DNA of 64,000 nt from Sclerotiophoma versabilis (taxonomy: Eukaryota; Ascomycota; Dothideomycetes; Pleosporales; Didymellaceae). Below, in pieces: positions 43,330 through 53,369 of this stretch (positions are counted from its first letter, which is position 1; every line of letters starts with the position of its first letter). The stretch is from the NCBI GenBank assembly GCA_012274445.1, contig JAAROD010000004.1, forward strand, positions 2,480,001 to 2,544,000, in the 5' to 3' direction. The notes beneath the pieces were generated by a model that saw only the letters and a program-made list of their open reading frames with translations, had not been told where the DNA came from and did not search any database. The position numbers and the translations under genes were made by a program.

Positions 43330-45030
43330 TTATGCGACGGCGGCCGATCTTGTCTTCTTAGCAGCTGGAACCTCAGCCTCTGCGTCCGCGGTAGCGTCCA
43401 AAGCCCTCTTCTCTGGCATCCCGGCGAGCTCCTTCTCAGCCTCGACAAACTTCTTCTTCTCCTCTTCGGTCAAGCCGGGTAGGAGAGGCTGCTCCTCCTT
43501 GGCGTGCAAGTTGTGGTGGTAGGTTCGGATAATCGAATCAGTGTCGTCAAGCGCAATCTTGCGGATGTCAGCAATTGCCTTGATCTTGGCTGTGCACTCC
43601 TTGTATTGCGCATCAGTCATCTTTAGGCCAAGCTGCTCAGCACGAGACTTGATGGCATTCCAGCCAGTAAGTCTGCTGGCGAAGTGGACATAACGCGACA
43701 TGCCGAAGTCCTGGGGATTGATGATCTCGTAAGTCGAAGGGTTGTTCAAAATGGCCTTGGCATGGATACCAGCCTTGTGGGTGAAGGCGCAGAATCCAGT
43801 GATGTAGTTATTGAAGGGAATGTTGACCTCAACAAGGTCGGCAACAAGGTCTTCGACCTCCTTGAGCTTCTTGATGTTGTACTTAGAAAGGACATAGTCA
43901 CGGTCCGCAACAATCATGCGAGCCATGAGACCACCAAGAGGCGTGATACCGTTACGCTCACCAATACCAAGAACGGAGGTATCGATGTGGGTAGCGCCAC
44001 CTTCGAGGGCGCAGTATGCGTTGGCGATAGCGCAGCCAGAGTCGTTGTGGAAGTGGGTCTCGATGTCGCAGGAGACGACACCACGGAGTGTGCGGACAAG
44101 GTCATAGACCTGACGGGGAGAAGCGCAACCAACAGTATCGGCGATGCCAACACGGTTGACACCGACCTTGTCGACGGCACTGTAGATGGACAGCAGATCG
44201 ACAAGGTCAGATCGGAAAGAGTCCTCAGATGAGAACCGGATTTCCTTGCCCTTGCTCTTGACGAACTCAATAACCTCGAGAGCAGTGTTCTTGATGTATG
44301 TCATGTCCTTGCCGTGGCTATGCTCGCGGAGGTAGCTCGAGGTTCCAATGACAACGTCGAGTCCATCGACACCAGTCTCAACGGCGATCTTAGCGTCGTC
44401 AAGATGGCATCGTACGTGGGTGAGGATCTTGGCCTTGAGCTATTGGGGAGTCAGGAAATGATGAATCATAACTTTAGCCGGCGATAGAACATACACCAAG
44501 CTTGCAGATGGCCTCGCAGTCCCTTCTTGACTGCTCGGAAGCAGCAGGGCTGGTCAATTCAATGTCTAGAGGGCGATTAGTACTCCAGAATTGTACCCAG
44601 CAATGTGCCGCGGAGATAGAACACACAATCAACACCAAATTCATCAAGCGCCTTAGCGATCTTGATCTTGGCTTCGAGGTCGAAGTAGGCATTGGCAAAC
44701 TGCTCGCCCTCACGGAGTGTGCTCTCTGCAAAAATTCATTAGTGCAGCTCTTTATCTTTGCTTGTGATGGCATCATCGATGAAAGTTGCTCTGCGCGCAC
44801 GCTCCATTTGCGCTGGCGAGAGCGATGGATGACGTACCAATGATCTTGAAGCGAGAGACGTTCGAAAGGAAGTCTCCTACGGGCTTGTAGGGACTGGCGT
44901 GGTCAGAACGAGGGTTGTTTCGTGTCTCGACGCCGGTAAAGCCATCGGGGCTGCCATTGGAGGTGCCGTTGGTGCCGTTGGTGCCATTGGCATGGCCGTT
45001 GGTCTGCTCAGGTTCGCAGGTAGGACACAT
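43330..45030 (-). CDS. LYS21: homocitrate synthase
   Basis: First step of fungal lysine synthesis: condenses acetyl-CoA and 2-oxoglutarate. Exons are 44838..45030, 44627..44725, 44495..44565 and 43330..44439, giving 490 aa. The N-terminus is a disordered Asn/Gly/Thr tract (about residues 10-30) before FLSNVSRFKIIG. The catalytic TIM barrel starts ESTLREGEQFANAYFDLEAK (the Arg-x-Gly-x-Gln site). It runs through FGVDYIELTSPAASEQSRRD, GTSSYLREHSHGKDM and EIRFSSEDSFRSDL. The metal-binding ETHFHNDSGC (His-x-His) is clear, as is HKAGIHAKAILNNPSTYE. The C-terminus is Ala/Lys-rich. Location is probably mitochondrial or nuclear, as varies in fungi; no clean presequence is visible. Confidence 0.95.
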
Positions 45031-45874
45031 TTTTGGAAGCTGGAAGGGATGTGGGTGGAGGAAGGTTGCAGGTTGGGAACTAGCGGATATTTGAAGTCTG
45101 GGTCGTGATCTCCAGGTGAGTCAAGAAAGTGCAGGTCAAAATTCTTCTGCTTGCCGATGATGATGAAAGCGCATGGCCGAGAGCGGAGCCATCTGGCCAG
45201 TAGGCGGTCAGCGCTCGCCTGTGGAGAACGCTGCAATAGGATGACGCACCAAGCAAATGCCTTTCACGCTTTACTGATTCTGATCTCCCCACATTGCGCT
45301 GAGGACACCCCCAAGCCTGCGAGATCAGCCTGTGGACAAATCACATCCTGTCAATTGCCGGACAAGGCAGCGAAATCGTTTCGAAGTTGACTCACCGCCT
45401 CGCCCTGCGCCTGGATTTAATATCCACCGCGGACTACTGCACGCGACAAAAGCATCCAGCACTTTGGGCGTATTGCGGCGTCGTAAATTGCCCCGAGCCT
45501 ACGACGGAGCCATCGGTTGAGCTTGTAAGCCCATGAGTCCGAGCTACAGGGACTATTGTGCTGGTTTGAGAGCTTGTAGTGGCAGAATATTCGATGAACT
45601 GCGACACAAGATCCTTCGCAGTACATGTATTGCGAGACTTTGCGGGACTGCAGCTGGAGATAATCCTAAGGCATGTTGCTTCCATCGACCCCGGTGGAGA
45701 TCATCGAATTTGCACAAGACTCATAGCTCATAGTCACACAACGAAAGGGCCGCAAATTTCAGGGTAACAGGAAGGAACGATTGCAGCTGTGTTATTATTA
45801 CTCCGAGCCTTGTTGTCAGAAGACTCGGTCGGTGTTGTCGTTGTACATATCTCATGTAGATTATGCTGCTGCTG
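45031..45874. other. intergenic region, no gene seen
   Basis: Promoter side of homocitrate synthase and 3' flank of the CCA1-Tti2 gene. Short frames on both strands have no motif. Confidence 0.4.
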
Positions 45875-48869
45875 TTACTCGTCCAAGTCCGCTTCTTCCT
45901 CCTCAAAGAACCCTTTCAACCTCTCATCTGCATCTACCAAAGCCGTCTTCTCCTTCTCCCACTCTTCCCTGACTTCACTCTGGCTCAACACCGCATCGAG
46001 CAGTCCCGCTGTGTCCTTTAGTTCCTTGCGAATATCCCTCGCCAAAACACAATCGCGTGGTTTCTGACTTTCTTCCTCACCGCCATCTTCTTCACTAGCC
46101 TCCTCATCACATCTCCCTCTGAGAACACATAAACCCAGACTTATCGCTCCCCTGTGTGCTGGAAGCCGTGGCCAACAAGTTTGTACCAAACACTGCTGCG
46201 CTTCCACTGCTGCGAGTGTGAGCTGTTTGTGGCTTAAGGTGAAGGGGTCTTGCATGATACTCGTAAGCAGAGGGATAAGAGTGGGCAAGTGCTTAACAGT
46301 TTCGATGCCCAGCAGAGCCGTAATCTCGTTAATTTGGCGGATGATTTCACATGCGAGGTTGGGATACGTGGAAGGGGTGGGAAAGTGTGATAGAGGAGCG
46401 AGAACGCCTTCGCGCATGAGCTTGTCGAGGAACTTTGCCCGTTTTCCGTCGGATGTGGAGAGGATCGCAAGGGAACGTAGTGGTTCATAGACAGACTGGA
46501 AGATGGTAACGGATTCCGGTTCGGGTGTTAGGGAGGGGATGTATGTAAGCAAAGGCCAAAGGGTAGAAGCGAAGACCTCATGATAGCCTGTACGTGCGAG
46601 GAAAGATGTAGATGTCTCTCTGTTCGGTCCGAGCTGCAGGGTCGACAGTAGTTGAGTGAGATGCTGACATCCTTTTGCTTTATGTTCGATTTCCGTGTCA
46701 TCAAGGATCTTCAGGATAGGCGGAACTAGGAGGTGCCAGTTCTTTTCTATTGCTTTCCTATCGAGCGCTTTCATCGACCAGCCTAGCAGACCGAGGACAA
46801 ATTTATTGTGGTGGTCCTTCCACGGAGCGGGCTTCTGCGATACTTCAAAGGTGGTCGTCGACTTAGCCTGCGGAAAGAAAGGTGGGATGGTAAGCTTGAG
46901 GAAGTGCGAGGCGAGACGTTGGGGAAGCTCACTGTCACTCTCTCTGGCGTTTCTGACAGCCTCGATGGCTTCGCTTGGGTTTGTAGTGGACGGATTGCGA
47001 AGTTGCCAAGCCATGACTACGTCGAGAGCGTCTTTCATCCAAGGGCCTGGCTTGATGGAAAGGGCTTTGGCGAGGTCGGTCCCTTTGAGAAGGGGCTTGA
47101 ACGTGTCGGCGTCGAGTACCTCGAGCTTGGCGAGGTGCGAAAGGAACGAGGAATATGAGCGGAGCAGTTCTGCAAGCTTTTAGTTATTGCATTATATGGA
47201 ATTGAGTCAATCACTTACGCTCCTTCGACGTGTTGCCGAGCACAACCTCGTGGATCAAGTTGAACAGAACTTGTGTCCTCCATGTCGAGCCCCACCGACG
47301 AATGGCCATACCTAATGTGTCTCGAGCGGTCGCATTGCTGGTAGGGTTGATGGTGTCTGGCCGCTGAAGGCCCCTTGCACATTGTGCTACTAGGGTGCGG
47401 ATTTCTTCGCTGTTACTTAGTGAGGCAGCAACAACATCGCAGACCTTGTTGGGAGCTTTGAAGCCCTCACGGGCAACAAGATAGGCAGTGAAGTAGGGTC
47501 GTTGCAGGGGCTTTTGGTGAGGAACCGTAGGTGCATCAGCCCAGGGCATCATGGTTGCGCAGATCCACGCGAGGTACTGCTCGTCCGCATTACGAAGAAG
47601 GTGATCTGCGATGACTGAATCGGTGGAGCTGCTTTGAGCGACGGAATCAACGAATTCGAAAGCTGGCTGAAACAAACTCGTGTCAGGCTCAGCTGGAAGC
47701 TCTCTCGTGGGATCTGTAAATACAGTTCTATAAAGGCCGAAACGGTTGATGAGTTCGAGCGCCACACGAGGTCGAGGACCCTTCAGCATCTTCTCAAGTT
47801 CAATGCCAACACGCTCACGACTGATCTTGATCTTGAGTACGTCTTGGATCTCCGGGTCTGCCATAGCCTTCTCGGTCTCTGGCTCGATAGTGTAGTCCAG
47901 CCGACTAGCAAAGCGAATCAAACGCAGTACTCGGAGTGGGTCATCCTTGAAGGTCTGGACAGGTTCAAGTGGAGTTCTGATGATCTTTGCAGCCATATCA
48001 TCGAAGCCTTGCCCAGTGAAATCTTCTACCTGACATGTATGCAAGTTGAAGAACATGGCGTTGACAGTAGCATCTCGACGTACAGCATCTTCTTCGGCTG
48101 TACCAAACTCCATCTGTGGGTTGCGGGAGGTTTCGTTGTATGTCTCTTTCCTGAGATTGACAAGGTCCAGATCGATACCCATGATGTTTGTTGTCGCGGT
48201 CTCCAGGTTCTTGGACTTCTCAGGGTTCGCCTCGATCTTGTGAAGGCCGGGTGCAACTCTCCTTGCCTTGTCTTTGCTGCTGAGTTTGTCTGTCTTGTCG
48301 CTCTTCTCAATCAAGCCGTGCTTCTCAGCATTGCCAGGGATCTCCAGGTACTCTTGCAGCTTGAGCCCGAAGTGTTCGCCAGTCATTTTGTTAATGGCGA
48401 GATCTATGTCGTGGCTTCCCACTCCCAACAGCTTGTCGCGCACCCAGCCTCCTGTCCATCGTAGTACAATCTTCTCGTTTAAAATGTTATCCGGTACCTC
48501 TACCGCAGTTGCCTTGGAGGTGGGCTGCTCGTCAATGTAGGTGGCTACGTCCAACAACAACCGGCGAAGCTTGGTCTCGACTTCGGTCAACTTGAGTTGA
48601 ACCCCAGTTTTCGATAATGCCTCTGAAGCCATTGTGCTGTATGGATGTATGAGTCGAGGTAGTGACCTTTCTAGCTTCCGTCGTTTCGCGCTCCGCTCTT
48701 GCAGATGAGGCGAAGATGATGTCGTTGACATACGCCGCAGGCCAATTGTGACTGACGAGATTCGTTGAATCAACGTGGTGAGTCGAGTGGTCGGTGAAGC
48801 AAAGTCACGTTTGTAGAGGAAAGAAACTGCTCGCTGTGAACACAAACGGCAGGCTCGACCCAGAGACAT
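45875..48869 (-). CDS. CCA1: CCA-adding tRNA nucleotidyltransferase fused to Tti2 domain
   Basis: Exons 47219..48869 and 45875..47169 form one frame of 981 aa. The single 49-nt intron (GTAAGT donor, TTGCAG acceptor) lies inside the CCA1 part, joining GNTSKE to QLLRSYSS. Residues ~1-625 are a complete class II CCA-adding enzyme, which adds the 3' CCA to tRNA: nucleotide-binding LRWTGGWVRDKLLGVGSHDI at ~137-155 with GG..RD and Asp-x-Asp, RRDATVNAMFFN, DDPLRVLRLIRFASRLDY, and the end block KPGPWMKDALDVVMAWQLRN. Without a stop, residues ~635-981 read as a Tti2 (TELO2-interacting protein 2) helical domain: FVLGLLGWSMKALDRKAIEK, NWHLLVPPILKILDDTEI and TLWPLLTYIPSLTPEPES. Candidate ATGs at 48869, 48731 and 48632 fit mitochondrial and nuclear/cytosolic forms, as known for yeast CCA1. 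The first gives an Arg-rich leader (MSLGRACRLCSQRAVSF). Confidence 0.88.
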
Positions 48870-49227
48870 GCATGTGGGCCCAACACTATCTCTTCTGAAT
48901 TTCACAGCCCTCTGAGCATCGCTAGACTTCTGGAACTGCAGCTGCAACTAAGGAGCGACAGTAAAGGCAAAGCGCAAGAACTGGAGGGGTAGTGCTGGCG
49001 TGGTGGTGGGTTGATGGAGATGCCGCAGTTCGTCCAGTCAAAGCTGAGTGGCCGCAACCACCATCGTCACACCTTACAGCGCACGCCAGCACCAACGAGC
49101 CCCTTGCACATCCGTTCAAGCCGTCTACGACCGCCATATACCTAAAAACAGAACCAGAATACATGCCGACAACCCCAGACATCTCGCGCGCATTTAGAAT
49201 CCCACGGGCGCCCCGCCCTAGCCTCCC
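48870..49227. promoter_or_regulatory. divergent promoter region
   Basis: 358 bp between the first ATG of the CCA1-Tti2 gene (-) and the Trs85 gene (+). Must contain both promoters and 5' leaders. No defined element was recognised. Confidence 0.4.
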
Positions 49228-51592
49228 ATGACGCCTCCGCAAGATGTCACGCCTAAGCCCCCGAACTTTCCGCAGAATGTAGAAGCCTCTGCCATATTGC
49301 CCAAGCACCGCGCATCGCCTGCATCCTCTCTGTCATCGCTGCCGTACCGCCGTTCGAATCCAAGCCTCTCCAAGCTATTCGAGTCGACCACCAGCATCTC
49401 CACCACCAACTCGCGCCCTAGCTCAGGCACCGCGACCCCTACCGCATCTACCGTACCGGGCTCTGTCTTCTCTCCGGGGTCACGGTCTAGTGGAACAAGA
49501 ACGCCTACCAGCCTACCACCAGGCGTGTCAGATGAGTACCGGACACTCATACAGCGCGCATTTGTGCCACATGTTGCAGTGTTGGCAGATGCTGAGACCG
49601 AGGCTTTGATTAGGGGCAAGGGGCTAGAAGGAGGGTTCTTGGAGGTTCTGAGACCTTTTGGCGAGCAGGTGCCTGGTAAGGTCACCATAAGAGACAGCAT
49701 CGGTGCAAGCAAGAGCCACGATGACTTTGGCATACGCTTCGTAGGGGTTGAGGATGCATACCCAGACCTACGGGGCGGTCAGAGGGCGTCTACAGAATCT
49801 ACACGACGGCCACGTCGGACAGGCGGAGACGTGCCGCAGATAGAGGAAGTAGTGGATCGACACCTGCAGTACTCGGAGTTCAATCACCAGGATCCAAATG
49901 CAGACTACATGAACAAGGGAGAGACAGCTGCGCACGTCGAAGGCGGCGGATCACCGTTCTATACCCTATATTTACGGCGACTGCTCTCGGGACTACCAAT
50001 TGTACCCCACGAAACGTTTGCACACCCTGTAGCTGGCATAATAGCGATCAGCTCGTCCAATCCACACCCAATCGAAGAGCTTCGAAGGCTCTACAACAGG
50101 CAGCATGATGGGGATTTGCGCTTTCCGCAGTGGGTGGAGAATGATTTTCTACGGTACTATGTTCTTGTGCATGACGAGGAGAACGGGGATATCGCAAAGT
50201 CGAATCAAACGTTCGATTCGATGAAACGTCATTTCGGTCTACACTGTCATCTGCTACGATTGAAGAGTCAGGAATGCATACCGTCAGATGACGATAGCGT
50301 GCGGTTACCAACTTGCGAATGGATGTCTGCAGGCGAGGAGCTGGCAGAAATCCAAAAGCGAGGTATATCCTCCAGCATCATGCTTTCGGATGACGCTAAC
50401 TTGCCACACAGAGACCACAGATGATATTACCGACCCAACCCCCTACTTTCCGGACTCTGACGTTAGTAGTCTACGAACCTTCATCCGTGAGCTCGTCACC
50501 CAGTCCATAATACCCAATATGGAGCGCAGTGTCGCCACCTGGAACGAGCAAATTCTATCCCGTCGCCGCGGACTCTCTGGCCGCTTCATGTCTCTATCTA
50601 AGCGCTGGACACCTTTCGGCAGCTCCCGCAACAGCGCATCCGCCTCACCCTCATCAAACTCCAACTATGATAGCCTACAAGGCTTCTACCGCCCTGACGC
50701 ACCCGAGGCCATAATGCGCCGGTTAGCAGACTATTGCTTCATGCTGCGAGATTGGAAACTCGCACTCTCCACATACGATATCCTCCGCACTGATTTTCAA
50801 AACGATAAAGCATGGCGACATTACGCTGGTGCTAGCGAAATGGCTGCTTTGTCTGCGCTCATGGCCCCGACTCCTATGAGCTCAAAGAATAGATCTGAGA
50901 ACATAGATAACTGGATCGAAGCAGCATCCTACTCCTACACCGACCGTCAGCGCTCTGCTGCACCATACTACGCACTCCGCACGCTCGCCCTCTCGACCGA
51001 ACTTCTGCGCTTACGAGGGTCCAGTGCCGTCGATGATGCCGCGCGCTGGGGGACTCGCATCCTCGAGACAGGCCTTGTAGGCAGCATCGGCCACGCGCTG
51101 GTCACTGAGCGCATATCTGCATGCTACAGTATACGCACTGGCATCGGCACATACCGTCTCGGCAACCGGCGGAGGAAAGCTGCGCTCTGGGCGGTACTGG
51201 CAGCGGAATCATGGTGGCGGCTGGAGCGCAGTCAGCAGGCAGAGAAGTGTCTTGACAGTGCGTTACAACTTTACAAAACGCGTGTGGAGACTAGGAATGG
51301 CGGAGCGGTAAAACTGCCATTCGACGAGATGCAGCGTTTTGTTGATGAGCTAAGACAGCAGATTCTGGGGCTAAGGTTGACGAATCATGGGTTTATGGAG
51401 GGGCGGGATGAGGAGGAGGGGGACGAGAAGGAAGGCGCGGAGTTCGAAGAGGTGGCTGAGACACTGGACAAAAGCCCGAGGGCCCACAGGAAGAGTTTGA
51501 TCAACCCGGTGCAAGGGTCAGATGTTGGGCCTTTGAGCCCAGCACTTGAGAGGGGTGAGAAGATCAATCCTCTCGCGGAGGGGTTTGAGTGA
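49228..51592 (+). CDS. TRS85: TRAPP III subunit Trs85 (TRAPPC8)
   Basis: Subunit of the TRAPP III vesicle-tethering complex, which acts as a GEF for Ypt1/Rab1 and is needed for autophagy. Exons 49228..50362 and 50412..51592 give 771 aa. The 49-nt intron has donor GTATAT, a CTAAC branch and acceptor CACAG. The first ~95 residues are Ser/Pro/Thr-rich and disordered. Conserved blocks include EYRTLIQRAFVPHVAVLADA, EEVVDRHLQYSEFNHQDPNA, FYTLYLRRLLSGLPIVPHET, HPVAGIIAISSSNPHPIEEL, RFPQWVENDFLRYYVLVHDE, FRELVTQS-type ELVTQSIIPNMERSVATWNE, and RLADYCFMLRDWKLALSTYD. The C-terminal end is acidic and disordered. The length fits fungal Trs85. Confidence 0.93.
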
Positions 51593-51873
51593 GCGGTGGA
51601 TGCAGTAATGAAGTCCAGTCTTGAAATGTAGTCACGCATGGCATGGCGTTATGTTAGAGCATGTGGTACATAATACAACCGTGCATGACGCCCACGAATT
51701 CTCACTAGGTGCACCACTGGCAAAAGTCAAGAGCCAGTCTGAAAGTCGTACTGCATGGTATTGAAGCAAAAGAAAATTGAGGTATCAGAAAACACTAGAC
51801 CCAAACACCATCATAACACATTCTAAGGACACCAGTCAGGGCTTCGCAGAGTCGTACAAACAGCAGTGCACTC
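51593..51873. other. convergent intergenic region
   Basis: 3' flanks of Trs85 and Nuf2; about 280 bp. No other feature seen. Confidence 0.4.
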
Positions 51874-53369
51874 CTAGATGCTCTGCTCCATCTCAGTAAT
51901 GTAGAGCTTGATGTGGCTCTCCATCTTGAGGTACTCGTCATGCGCTGCATGGACCTCGTGCTCTATGTTGTCTTTGAGCTCAGCCATCTTCTTCTCTGTC
52001 TGCTCGATACGCACTCGCCGCCTCTCCATCTCACGTCCTTTCTCGCCTCGCTCTTCGTTCAACTTAGAGTGTGTTTCGCGGAGTTCTTCCATACGTATGC
52101 GTGCACGCTCTGCTTCCTCGTTGCCTTTCGTCTTCAGCTTCTCTGTTCGCGCGTTGACATTGCTCAGCTGCTTCTGGAGTAGTCGCTCTTGCCTCTCGAC
52201 GTCCCTAACGTTGTTGCTGCGGTCTGCAAGTGCGTCACGGTGTCGCGATGCCTTTGCCAACTCTTCCTCTTCCTTCGCGAGATCAGTTTGCACGTCTGTC
52301 AGAAGTCGTGTACAGGATGTAACATCGGTGATGACAATGCCAAACGAATCGGTAGAAGTTTGAAGGGCGCGGGCGCGGCGGTCTAAGGCATCGATGTGAC
52401 TCTTGTCGCCAGAAAGGCGGTCATTCAGGTCGCGCAGTGAGTCCTCGAGGGCTGTTGGGCTCTGCTGGGTGTATGGCTTTAACTTGATGATTTCGCGTTG
52501 TACGTTCTCCTTGTTTTCGACTTTCTGTTGCAGCAACTCCTTCAGTCTGGCTTGCTCGGCTTTCGCCCGCTCAAGCTTCTCCATTACTGATTCTTGGCCC
52601 TGTTTCAGCTCCAGAAGTCTGGCTTTGAGCTCATCATTGCGCTTCTTCCTGTCCTGCATGAGCCTCTCGGTGGCCGCCCGGTTGCGCTGGAGCTCAGCAA
52701 GCTGTATCTCCTTTGTCTCCTTATCATTGTATAGCTGCTCGATGCGAAGCTTGGTACGCTCGGCCTTATTGAAGTGTTCATCAATGACCGCCGTCTGTGA
52801 TTCCCTGAATCTTATGAAGTTGATCATATACGAGAAGATCTTAACTAATCGATGATGCGTAGGCTTGTAGAGGTCCGCAAATGTGAAGTCGTGAATACCG
52901 CACTTTGGGAAGTCAGTCCTTGTCGCTCCTATCGCATGTAGATGTAAAGCATACCTCTCGCAATAACTTTTTCAAAATGACGAAGAAAGCCATCAGGTCG
53001 CGTGTGTCGCTGGTGAACAGACGCTCTGCGCCTTCACCGCATAGATCTTCTGCTGCGGCCCGCATTGCAGGCGCAACTACTTCGCGAGTGGTGTTCATAA
53101 GTAACTCGGCGAGCCATTCGAACACCTTCTGGATGATCTGTGGATTGGGCTTCTGGAGGTCTGCCACGGTAAAGGCAATGCCAATGTCCGTTATACATCC
53201 AGCAATTTCAGAATCGGGCTGCGCAGGTTAGTCATGCGCATCGGTTGGTGAACAAAGCGCTTACCAGTGTCATGAAAGCGTCGTTCTCTTGTGGTGCAGG
53301 CGCACGTTGGTTATGAGCGCCGTGAGTGGTGGTGCGCGGAGCCATGCTCATGCGCGGACCGTAAGACAT
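51874..53369 (-). CDS. NUF2: kinetochore protein Nuf2
   Basis: Subunit of the Ndc80 complex that attaches kinetochores to spindle microtubules. Exons are 53265..53369, 52955..53218 and 51874..52902, giving 465 aa, the usual size. The N-terminal calponin-homology region shows ENDAFMTLPDSEIAGCITDI, VADLQKPNPQIIQKVFEWLA and, after the second junction, CGIHDFTFADLYKPTHHRLV then KIFSYMINFIRFRE, all typical of Nuf2. From about residue 150 to the end the sequence is a long coiled coil rich in Glu, Lys, Arg and Leu (for example LLELKQGQESVMEKLERAKA). Introns have GTAAGC and GTATGC donors; both are phase 0. Confidence 0.95.
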
